Source: Streptomyces sp. NBC_00237 (GTDB lineage: Bacteria; Actinomycetota; Actinomycetes; Streptomycetales; Streptomycetaceae). From it: 64,000 bases of DNA. Positions 50,606 to 58,043 of the stretch are shown here, piece by piece. Below the pieces are notes generated by a model. It was not told the DNA's origin and did not search any database. It saw nothing but the letters and a program-made list of their open reading frames with translations. Within the stretch, counting starts at the first letter, position 1. The number at the start of each line of letters is the position of its first letter. Position numbers and translations under genes: made by a program. The stretch is taken from NCBI RefSeq assembly GCF_026342435.1, contig NZ_JAPEMT010000001.1:2536501-2600500 (forward strand), written 5' to 3'.

Positions 50606-51843
50606 TGGACCGGACCGCGTCATCTCACTACACCGTGATATCCGCCGACTGCCACGCCGGAGCCGACCTCCTCGACTACAAGCCGTACCTGGAGAAGAAG
50701 CACCACGCCGACTTCGACGCCTGGGCGGCCACCTACACCAACCCCTACGAGGACCTCCTCGCCGACACCGCCGACCGCAACTGGAACTCCGCCCGCCGCC
50801 TCGCCGAGCTGGAGGCCGACGGCATCGTCGCCGAGGTCGTCTTCCCGAACACCATCCCGCCGTTCTTCCCCACCGCCTCCCTGATGGCGCCCGCGCCCAC
50901 CCGGGAGGAGTACGAACAGCGGTGGGCCGGGCTGCGCGCCCACAACCGGTGGCTCGCCGACTTCTGCGCGGACGCCCCCGGGCGCAGGGCGGGCGTCGCG
51001 CAGATCCTCCTCAACGACGTGGAGGAGGCCGTCCGCGAGATCCGCCGCACCCACGAGGCGGGCCTGACGGGCGGTGTGCTCCTCCCCGGCGCCCCGCCGG
51101 GCTCCGGCATCCCGGAGCTGTACGCGGCCTCGTACGACCCCATCTGGGCCGTCTGCGCGGAGCTGGGCATCCCGGTCAACCACCACGGCGGCTCCGCGTC
51201 CCCGCCGCTCGGCGACGAACCGGCCGCGCGCGCCGTGTTCATGGTCGAGACGACGTGGTTCTCGCACCGCGCGCTCTGGCACCTGATCTTCGGCGGGGCC
51301 TTCAAACGGCACCCGGACCTCACGCTGGTCCTCACCGAGCAGGGTTCCGGCTGGATACCCGGCGTCGTCGAGATGCTGGACTACTACCACTCCCGGCTCG
51401 TCGCGGCGGCGACCGGGGCGGCCACCGCCGAGTCCAAGTTCGGTGCCGGGCTCGCCGCTTCGATGGGCGACAGCCCCAGCGAGGTGTGGCGGGACAACTG
51501 CTTCGTCGGGGCCAGCTTCATGCGCCCCCACGAGGTGCCCCTGCGCCACCGCATCGGCCTCGACAAGATCATGTGGGGCAGCGACTACCCGCACGACGAG
51601 GGCACCGCCCCGTACTCGCGGGAGGGCCTGCGCATCGCCTACGCCGGGCTGCCCCGGGAAGAGGTCGCCGCGATGGTGGGTGGGAACGCCGCGCGGGTGT
51701 ACGGATTCGACCTGGAGCTGCTCGACGCGGTGGCCGCCCAGGTGGGCCCCACCGTCGGGGAGATCGCCCAGCCCCTGGAGAAGGTGCCGTCGGACGCCAC
51801 CAGCCCCGCCTTCGCACCGGGCGGGTCGGTACGCGTCTGGTGA
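50605..51843 (+). CDS. amidohydrolase family 2 (ACMSD-like) protein, copy 2
   Basis: This paralogue of the preceding protein has 412 residues. Matching landmarks are VISADCHAG, NRWLADF, PVNHHGGSASPPLGDEP and IMWGSDYPHDEGTAPYSREGL. The two copies share architecture but differ in the central substrate region (for example VFPNTIPPFFP versus VFPDADAVDS). This suggests tandem duplication and specialisation, or a heteromeric enzyme. ATG 50605 overlaps the previous stop. It closes the TetR-controlled operon. Confidence 0.85.
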   Translation: MDRTASSHYTVISADCHAGADLLDYKPYLEKKHHADFDAWAATYTNPYEDLLADTADRNWNSARRLAELEADGIVAEVVFPNTIPPFFPTASLMAPAPTREEYEQRWAGLRAHNRWLADFCADAPGRRAGVAQILLNDVEEAVREIRRTHEAGLTGGVLLPGAPPGSGIPELYAASYDPIWAVCAELGIPVNHHGGSASPPLGDEPAARAVFMVETTWFSHRALWHLIFGGAFKRHPDLTLVLTEQGSGWIPGVVEMLDYYHSRLVAAATGAATAESKFGAGLAASMGDSPSEVWRDNCFVGASFMRPHEVPLRHRIGLDKIMWGSDYPHDEGTAPYSREGLRIAYAGLPREEVAAMVGGNAARVYGFDLELLDAVAAQVGPTVGEIAQPLEKVPSDATSPAFAPGGSVRVW

Positions 51844-51868
51844 GCCCCGGGGTGGCATCGTCCCCCGC

Positions 51869-52594
51869 ATGACGGACGACATGACGGACGAAAAGGGCAC
51901 GTACGAGCCCCACCACGAGGACCTCGGCTCCCGCCTGAACTGGCTGCGGGCCGGGGTCCTCGGCGCCAACGACGGCATCGTCTCCACGGCGGGCCTCGTC
52001 GTCGGCGTCGCCGGAGCCACCGACTCCCGCAGCGCGCTCCTCACCGCGGGCATGGCCGGACTCTTCGCGGGCTCCCTGTCCATGGCGGCCGGCGAGTACG
52101 TCTCGGTGTCGACGCAGCGCGACTCGGAGAAGGCGGCCGTCGAACTGGAGAAGAAGGAACTGCGCGAACAGCCCGAGGAGGAGCTCGCCGAACTCGCCCA
52201 GCTCCTTCGGAGCCGCGGTCTCTCCCCGGAGGTCGCCGAGGAGTCCGCCCGGCAGCTCACCGAACGCGACGCCCTGCGCGCGCACGCGCGCGTGGAGCTC
52301 AACATCGACCCCGACGCGCTCGCCAACCCCTGGCACGCCGCCTGGGCCAGCTTCGTCGCCTTCACCGTCGGTGCCCTGCTGCCGCTGCTGGCGATCATCC
52401 TGCCGCCGCAGTCCTGGCGACTGCCGGTGACGGTGATCTCCGTACTGGTGGCACTGGCCTGCACCGGCTGGGGGAGCGCCAGGCTGGGAGCGGCTCCGGC
52501 GGGGCCCGCCGTGGTGCGGACGATGGCGGGAGGGGCGCTCGCGATGGGAGTGACGTATCTGGTGGGCACCCTGCTGGGTTCGACGGGCGGATAG
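51869..52594 (+). CDS. VIT1/CCC1 family metal transporter
   Basis: This membrane protein of 241 residues has the VIT signature WLRAGVLGANDGIVSTAGLVVGVAGA, then MAAGEYVSVSTQRDSEKAAVELEKKEL, the start of a cytoplasmic acidic helical domain that binds metal (rich in Glu, about 85-150). Three C-terminal helices follow. VIT/CCC1 proteins move Fe2+ or Mn2+ out of the cytosol. It starts 25 bases after the operon, so read-through is possible, but the function is unrelated. Confidence 0.88.
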   Translation: MTDDMTDEKGTYEPHHEDLGSRLNWLRAGVLGANDGIVSTAGLVVGVAGATDSRSALLTAGMAGLFAGSLSMAAGEYVSVSTQRDSEKAAVELEKKELREQPEEELAELAQLLRSRGLSPEVAEESARQLTERDALRAHARVELNIDPDALANPWHAAWASFVAFTVGALLPLLAIILPPQSWRLPVTVISVLVALACTGWGSARLGAAPAGPAVVRTMAGGALAMGVTYLVGTLLGSTGG

Positions 52595-52635
52595 GCCGGT
52601 TCGCACGGTTCCGCCCCGGGCGCGCTTCGGCAACC

Positions 52636-52905
52636 ATGGCACCCATGCGAGAAGAGCGAACTCCCCCTTCCACGCCCCGATTCGACGCCCTCGTCGCGGA
52701 GGCCGGGCGGATCGCCGTGGGGCTCGGTCACCGGCACACCGGTGCCGAGCACCTCATGATGGCGCTCCTGCGCGACCCCGACGCCGTACCCACACAGGTC
52801 CTCGCCGAACTCGTCGACCCCGCCGAGATCGACAAGCGGCTGCTGACCCTGGTCACGTCACCGACGTACCACGAGAACCGGCACACGGACCGTCCGCACT
52901 CCTGA
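52636..52905 (+). CDS. mini Clp-N domain protein
   Basis: The product is 89 residues. RFDALVAEAGRIAVGLGHRHTGAEHLMMALLRDPDAVPTQVLAEL matches one repeat of the Clp N-terminal (adaptor/substrate-binding) domain. No AAA+ ATPase domain follows. The protein could act as a decoy or adaptor binder near ClpC, or be a remnant. ATG 52636 or 52645 may be used. Confidence 0.7.
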   Translation: MAPMREERTPPSTPRFDALVAEAGRIAVGLGHRHTGAEHLMMALLRDPDAVPTQVLAELVDPAEIDKRLLTLVTSPTYHENRHTDRPHS

Positions 52906-52975
52906 CGGAAGTTCTTACATACTTGTGGGTAACAACCCCTAGTCGGGCCCCGGTCCGCCGCCCTATCGTGCGGGA

Positions 52976-53974
52976 ATGCCGAACCTGCCCGATGTCGTGC
53001 TGTGGTCCATCCCGGCCTTCGTTCTGCTCACCGTGCTCGAAATCGTGAGCTACCGCCTGCACCCCGACGACGACGCCGAGGGGTACACGACCAAAGACGC
53101 CGCCACCAGCATCTCGATGGGGATCGGCAGCATCGGCTTCGACTTCCTGTGGAAGATCCCGATCGTGGCGATCTACACGGCCGTGTACGAGCTGACGCCC
53201 GCGCGCATACCGGTGCTCTGGTGGACGATCCCCCTGATGCTGCTCGCGCAGGACTTCTTCTACTACTGGTCGCACCGGGGCCACCACGTCGTCCGCATCC
53301 TGTGGGCCTGCCACGTCGTCCACCACTCCAGCCGGAAGTTCAACTTCACCACCGCGCTGCGCCAGCCCTGGACGACGCTCACCGTCTGGCCGTTCTACCT
53401 GCCGCTGATCGTCGCGGGGGTCCACCCGGCAGCCCTCGCGTTCTGCTCGTCCGCGAACCTCGTGTACCAGTTCTGGGTGCACACCGAGCGGGTCGGCAAG
53501 CTGCCGCGGCCTGTTGAGTACGTGCTCAACACGCCCTCGCACCACCGGGTGCACCACGCCTCGCAGGGCGGCTATCTCGACCGCAACTTCGGCGGCATCC
53601 TGATCATTTGGGACCGGATCTTCCGATCGTTCGTGTCCGAATCGGACCGCCCTGTCTACGGTCTGACGAAAAACATCGAAACCTACAACCCCCTGCGCGT
53701 CGCCACCCACGAGTACGCGGCCATCGCCCGCGACGTGCGCGCGGCGAGCACCTGGCGGGAGCGCGCGGGGCGCGTCTTCGGCGGCCCCGGCTGGCAGCCG
53801 AAGGACACGGCCGCGCCCACCAGCGCCGGAGGCCCGGTCGCGCCGTCCACGCAGCCTGTCCGCGCGCAGGCCGCTGTCGCGCCTGCTCCGGCCGACGCCG
53901 CCGTCGCGCCCGCCCCCGGCGGCGCCGCCCCTGGGGCCACCGTCCCCGGCCAGCAGTCGGAGCCCGCCGCGTGA
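52976..53974 (+). CDS. AGMO-like fatty acid hydroxylase/sterol desaturase superfamily protein
   Basis: This membrane protein of 332 residues has about five helices and di-iron histidine motifs H100-RGHH, H113-VVHH and HHRVHH (189-194). The stretches VHHSSRKFNFTTALRQ, LVYQFWVHTE, LNTPSHHRVHH, GILIIWDRIFRSF, VYGLTKNIETYNPLRV and GGPGW agree, from memory, with alkylglycerol monooxygenase (AGMO/TMEM195) more than with sterol C5-desaturases. AGMO cleaves the O-alkyl bond of ether lipids using tetrahydrobiopterin. The C-terminal 55 residues are Ala/Pro-rich. The stop overlaps the lysoplasmalogenase start (GTGA). Confidence 0.8.
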   Translation: MPNLPDVVLWSIPAFVLLTVLEIVSYRLHPDDDAEGYTTKDAATSISMGIGSIGFDFLWKIPIVAIYTAVYELTPARIPVLWWTIPLMLLAQDFFYYWSHRGHHVVRILWACHVVHHSSRKFNFTTALRQPWTTLTVWPFYLPLIVAGVHPAALAFCSSANLVYQFWVHTERVGKLPRPVEYVLNTPSHHRVHHASQGGYLDRNFGGILIIWDRIFRSFVSESDRPVYGLTKNIETYNPLRVATHEYAAIARDVRAASTWRERAGRVFGGPGWQPKDTAAPTSAGGPVAPSTQPVRAQAAVAPAPADAAVAPAPGGAAPGATVPGQQSEPAA

Positions 53975-54690
53975 GCCGCGACACGAGCCGCCGCCCGGGC
54001 CGCGTCACCACCCGCGACCGGCTCGCCCGAGCCCTCCTCGCCGCCTTCCTCCTCGCCACCGCCGTCGACCTCGGCGGTCTCCTCGCCGACGTATGGACGG
54101 TCCACGCGGTGGCCAAGCCACTGCTGATGCCGCTCCTCGCCGGACACGTCGCCGCACGCGGCGGACCGCGCCTCCTGGTGGCGGCCCTCCTCTTCGGCTG
54201 GGGCGGCGACGTCGCCCTCCTCTTCGACGCGGACCCCGCCTTCATGCTCGGCATGGGCTCCTTCGCCGTCGGCCACGTCTGCTACCTGTTCCTCTTCAAG
54301 GGCGCCCCGATGCGCCGCCCCCTGGGTGCCGCGTACGCCCTCGCGCTGGTCGGCACCGTGACCCTCCTGTGGCCCGACCTCCCCGCGGACCTGCGCGTCC
54401 CCGTCGCCGGATACAGCCTGCTGCTCACCGTGATGGCCTTCCGGGCGAGCGGCCTCGGCCTGTACGCGGGCCTCGGCGGCGCGCTCTTCCTGCTGTCCGA
54501 CACCCTCATCGCCACCGGCGTCGCCCAGTGGCCGCAACTCCCCGCCCCCGACTTCTGGGTGATGGCCACCTACGCGGCGGCCCAGTGCCTGCTCGCCCTG
54601 GGCGTGCTGGGGGCCCCGGCACGGGCCGTCGCGCCCGCCCAGGAAGACCTGGCCGCACCGGCGTACGGTGAAAGGCGTACTGCCCTCTGA
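53971..54690 (+). CDS. lysoplasmalogenase (YhhN/TMEM86 family)
   Basis: The product is 239 residues with about eight hydrophobic helices. Family landmarks are KPLLMPLLAGHVA, LLFGWGGDVALLF, FMLGMGSFAVGHVCYLFLF, YSLLLTVMAFRA and GALFLLSDTLIA, including the conserved Asp pair. Lysoplasmalogenases hydrolyse the vinyl-ether bond of lysoplasmalogens to a fatty aldehyde and glycerophospho-base. GTG 53971 overlaps the AGMO-like stop, so the two are translationally coupled. A zinc alcohol dehydrogenase gene follows by 20 bases. Confidence 0.85.
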   Translation: MSRDTSRRPGRVTTRDRLARALLAAFLLATAVDLGGLLADVWTVHAVAKPLLMPLLAGHVAARGGPRLLVAALLFGWGGDVALLFDADPAFMLGMGSFAVGHVCYLFLFKGAPMRRPLGAAYALALVGTVTLLWPDLPADLRVPVAGYSLLLTVMAFRASGLGLYAGLGGALFLLSDTLIATGVAQWPQLPAPDFWVMATYAAAQCLLALGVLGAPARAVAPAQEDLAAPAYGERRTAL

Positions 54691-54709
54691 CCAGCAAGGA
54701 CGCCCCCCC

Positions 54710-55753
54710 ATGCGTGCCACCGTCATCCATGCTCCCCACGACATCCGGGTCGAAGAAGTGCCCGACCCGGTCGTCCAGCGGCCCACCGATGTGGTCGTAC
54801 GCGTCCTCCGCGCCTGCATCTGCGGCAGCGACCTGTGGGCGTACAAGGGGGAGTCCGCACGCAAGCCCGGACAGCGCATCGGGCACGAGTTCCTCGGCGT
54901 CGTCGAGGAGGCGGGGTCCGAGGTGCGGGCCTTCGCGGCGGGCGATTTGGTCGTCGCGCCCTTCGTGTGGTCCGACGGCACCTGCGACTACTGCGCGGAG
55001 GGCCTGATGACCTCCTGCCCCGAGGGCGGCTTCTGGGGCTCGGTCGGCTCCGACGGCGGCCAGGGCGAGGCGGTGCGCGTGCCCTTCGCCGACGCCACCC
55101 TCGTCGCACTGCCCGCCGCCGCGGCCTCCGACGAACGCCTGCTGACGGCCCTGCTGTCGCTCTCCGACGTGATGGGTACGGGCCACCACGCGGCGGTGGG
55201 GGCCGGTGTGCGGCCCGGTTCGACCGTCGCGGTGGTCGGGGACGGCGCGGTGGGCCTGTGCGGCGTACTGGCCGCCAAGCGGCTCGGCGCGGACCGGATC
55301 ATCGCGATGGGCCGCCACACCTCCCGTACGGACATCGCCCGCACCTTCGGGGCGACGGACGTCGTCGCCGCACGGGGCGAGGAGGCGGTCGCCGCCGTAC
55401 GCGAACTGACCGGCGGCCGGGGCGCGCACTCCGTCATCGAGGCCGTCGGCACCGAACAGTCCATGAGTACGGCGCTCTCGATCGCCCGCGACGGCGGATC
55501 GATCGGCTACGTGGGCGTCCCGCACGGCAGCGCCGCCGGGGTCGACCTGCACACGATGTTCGGCCGCAACATCGCGCTGCGCGGGGGAGTGGCCCCGGTC
55601 CGCGCGTACCTCCCGGAGCTCCTGCCCGACATCCTGAACGGCACCATCGACCCGTCCCCGGTCTTCGACCTGACGGTGTCCCTGGACGACGTCCCGACCG
55701 GCTACAAGGCGATGGACTCCCGCACGGCCCTGAAGGTCCTGATCAAGCCGTGA
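54710..55753 (+). CDS. zinc-dependent alcohol dehydrogenase (MDR family)
   Basis: The product is 347 residues. Catalytic-zinc segments ACICGSD and GHEFLGVV are present. The structural-zinc loop reads DGTCDYCAEGLMTSC, with Asp in place of the first cysteine. The Rossmann motif is VAVVGDGAVGLCGVLAAKRLGA. ATG 54710 has AAGGA upstream. Its position directly after two predicted fatty-aldehyde-releasing enzymes suggests it reduces or oxidises those aldehydes. That role is an inference from context. Confidence 0.85.
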   Translation: MRATVIHAPHDIRVEEVPDPVVQRPTDVVVRVLRACICGSDLWAYKGESARKPGQRIGHEFLGVVEEAGSEVRAFAAGDLVVAPFVWSDGTCDYCAEGLMTSCPEGGFWGSVGSDGGQGEAVRVPFADATLVALPAAAASDERLLTALLSLSDVMGTGHHAAVGAGVRPGSTVAVVGDGAVGLCGVLAAKRLGADRIIAMGRHTSRTDIARTFGATDVVAARGEEAVAAVRELTGGRGAHSVIEAVGTEQSMSTALSIARDGGSIGYVGVPHGSAAGVDLHTMFGRNIALRGGVAPVRAYLPELLPDILNGTIDPSPVFDLTVSLDDVPTGYKAMDSRTALKVLIKP

Positions 55754-55782
55754 CGCTCCGGGGGGTGCGGGGAGCATGCAGT

Positions 55783-55842
55783 CAGGGGCGCGGGACTGTG
55801 CTCGATCTGCGGCTCCGCCGCGCGGGCGCGGCCGGCCACGGC
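55783..55842. repeat. dispersed intergenic repeat, copy B
   Basis: CAGGGGCGCGGGACTGTG, CTCGATCTGCGGCTCCGCCGCG and CGGGCGCGGCCGGCCACGGCG match the element at 38583-38643 in order and spacing. It lies 30 bases after the alcohol dehydrogenase gene, between convergent genes, and may work in transcription termination. Confidence 0.65.
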
Positions 55843-55894
55843 GAAACCCGCGGCCGGCAACGCACCATCAGCTCCCCGCACCCCCAACCCTCAT

Positions 55895-57436
55895 CTAGCG
55901 CACAGCGCGCAGCGCGTCGATGATCCCGGCCCCGTAGAAGCCGTTGTCGTTCACGCCGCCCTTGCAGACCGCGTCGATGTCGCCGTCCTTGTCGATGTCG
56001 TACGGGTCACCGCACGCGGTGCTCTCCGCCTGCGACGTCAGCATCCGCTCCAGCTGGTTCGGCGTCGCGTTCGGGTGCGTCGACTTCAGCAGGGCGAGGA
56101 CGCCCGAGACGTGCGGGGACGCCATCGAGGTGCCGTTCTTGTAGCCGTAGCCGCCGCCCGGCAGGGTGGAGAGGATCGCTCCGTTGACGGCCGGGCCCTC
56201 CGGCTCCTGGTACGCGGTGCGGTCGCCGCCCGGCGCCGCCACGTCCACGACGCCCTTGCCGTAGCTGGAGTACGACGACTTGAGGTTCTTCGCACCGGTC
56301 GCGGAGACCGTGATCACGTCGTCCAGCTGCATCGGGATGTCGAGGCACTTCTTGGGGTCGATGGTGCGCGGACCCGGGGTCGTGTCGTTCGGGCTGGAGG
56401 CGTCCTTGATCTCCTTGGCGTCCAGGTCGAAGTTCGAGTTGCCCGCCGAGGCGACCGAGATGGTGCCCTGCTTGCGCGCGAACCGGTGCGCCCGGTCGAC
56501 GGCCTCCACGAGGGCGCCCTGGTCCGGGTCGTCCTTGCAGTTGAACATCCACGGGTCGGTGTAATAGCTGTTGTTCGTGATGTCCGCGCCGTTCTCGGCC
56601 GCGTACACGAAGGCGCAGACGATCGCCTCGGTGTAGAAGTAGCCGGTCGCGTCGGCGACCTTGATGCCGGAGACCCGCACGTTCGGCGCGACGCCCGTGA
56701 CGCCGACACCGTTCTTCGCGGCGGCGATGGTGCCCGCCACGTGCGTGCCGTGGTCGGACTCGCCGGTCTTCGGACGCCAGGTGCCCGGCGTGGTGTCCGC
56801 CTTGCCGCCGACACAGTTCGCGGAACCCTGCGCGTCGAAGTTCGGCGCCAGGTCCGGGTGGGTGTCGTCGACGCCCGTGTCGATGACGGTGACGTTGACC
56901 CGCTTGCTGCCCAGGGTCTTCTGGTGTGCCTTGTCCGCACGGATCGCGGGCAGGGCCCACAGCAGCGGCTCCAGCGGGTCCTGCGCGCTGTCGGACTTCT
57001 TGGCCAGCGCGGCGGCCTGCTTCGCCTCGGCGGCGGTCAGCACCTTCGTGCCGCCTATGTCCGTGGTGCCCGCCGCCTCCATCGGCTTGGTGCGCGTCGC
57101 ACCCGCCGACCCGACGCCCGGCACCTTGCGTATCTGCTTCCCGAACTCGGGGTTCTGGGAGGTGACGACGATGACGCCGATCTTGTCGTACGAGATGACT
57201 ATCGTGCCGCCGGCCTTGGCTATCGCCTTCTTGACCGACGCGGCCGTCGACTTGCCGCCCTCGACGTTCACCACGTACGACAGCTTCGGCCCGTCCGCGG
57301 CGGGTGCCGCCGCCGGTATCTCCTCAAGAGGCGCGGCGTTGGCCGTCGCCAGCGGCAGAACCCCGAGCGAGGCGGTCAGCGCCAGCCCGACAGGCAGTGC
57401 CAGAACACGCGATCGTCTGCTTCTCAGATGAGCCAT
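55895..57436 (-). CDS. secreted S8 family serine peptidase (subtilisin-like)
   Basis: The product is 513 residues: signal peptide (about 1-35), an inhibitor I9-like propeptide (about 51-115), then the catalytic domain with D186 (VIDTGVDDTHPD), H229 (DHGTHVAGT), N in SAGNSNF and S437 (GTSMASPH). Near the C-terminus GDPYDIDKDGDIDAVC forms a DxDxDG calcium-loop-like motif. It is an exported protease of the S8A group. ATG 57436 begins MAHLRSRRSR. Confidence 0.93.
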   Translation of the reverse strand: MAHLRSRRSRVLALPVGLALTASLGVLPLATANAAPLEEIPAAAPAADGPKLSYVVNVEGGKSTAASVKKAIAKAGGTIVISYDKIGVIVVTSQNPEFGKQIRKVPGVGSAGATRTKPMEAAGTTDIGGTKVLTAAEAKQAAALAKKSDSAQDPLEPLLWALPAIRADKAHQKTLGSKRVNVTVIDTGVDDTHPDLAPNFDAQGSANCVGGKADTTPGTWRPKTGESDHGTHVAGTIAAAKNGVGVTGVAPNVRVSGIKVADATGYFYTEAIVCAFVYAAENGADITNNSYYTDPWMFNCKDDPDQGALVEAVDRAHRFARKQGTISVASAGNSNFDLDAKEIKDASSPNDTTPGPRTIDPKKCLDIPMQLDDVITVSATGAKNLKSSYSSYGKGVVDVAAPGGDRTAYQEPEGPAVNGAILSTLPGGGYGYKNGTSMASPHVSGVLALLKSTHPNATPNQLERMLTSQAESTACGDPYDIDKDGDIDAVCKGGVNDNGFYGAGIIDALRAVR

Positions 57437-57677
57437 GGGATCTCCACATCATCCGTGCCGAACGTCCTACCGCAGAAACGCGGTTGGACGGGTACATGAC
57501 CAGCGAAGCTATCGCTGATCAACGTGTCGGATCAATGAGTTCGGAAAAGAAAACACGCCGGTTGAACCGAGTCGCCCCGCGCGCCGTGCCGTTGTCAGGG
57601 GGAGGCAAGCCCGTCCACCCCCTTCCAGCGAGGTTTTCTTGACCCCCTCCATTCCGACCGCGTCGCGAGGAGATTCC

Positions 57678-58043
57678 GTGACCACCGATGCACCACCGCC
57701 CCAGGGCGGCCCGGACGCCCAGCCCGCCGGGCCCACGACGGAGCAGTTCGTCGCGGTGCAGGAGAGCGCGGAATTCGGCGAACTGCGCCGCGCCCACCGC
57801 TCGTTCGCCTTCCCCCTGACCGTCGCCTTCATCGCCTGGTACCTGCTGTACGTACTGATGTCGAACTACGCCGGTGGCTTCATGGGCACCAAGGTCGTCG
57901 GCAACATCAACGTCGCCCTCGTCTTCGGGCTCGCCCAGTTCCTGACGACCTTCCTCATCGCCTGGTTCTACTCGCGGCACGCGGCGACCAAGCTCGACCC
58001 GAAGGGCGCCGCGATCAAGTCCCGTCTGGAGGCCGGAGAATGA
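57678..58043 (+). CDS. DUF485 membrane protein paired with acetate symporter
   Basis: The product is 121 residues. It has a polar N-terminus and a DUF485 domain with two helices (FPLTVAFIAWYLLYVLMSNYA and ALVFGLAQFLTTFLIAWFYSRHA). Such proteins are encoded next to ActP-type symporters (YjcH-like). GTG 57678 with GAGGAG upstream is preferred over an in-frame start at 57639. The stop overlaps the symporter ATG (ATGA), so translation is coupled. Confidence 0.88.
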   Translation: MTTDAPPPQGGPDAQPAGPTTEQFVAVQESAEFGELRRAHRSFAFPLTVAFIAWYLLYVLMSNYAGGFMGTKVVGNINVALVFGLAQFLTTFLIAWFYSRHAATKLDPKGAAIKSRLEAGE

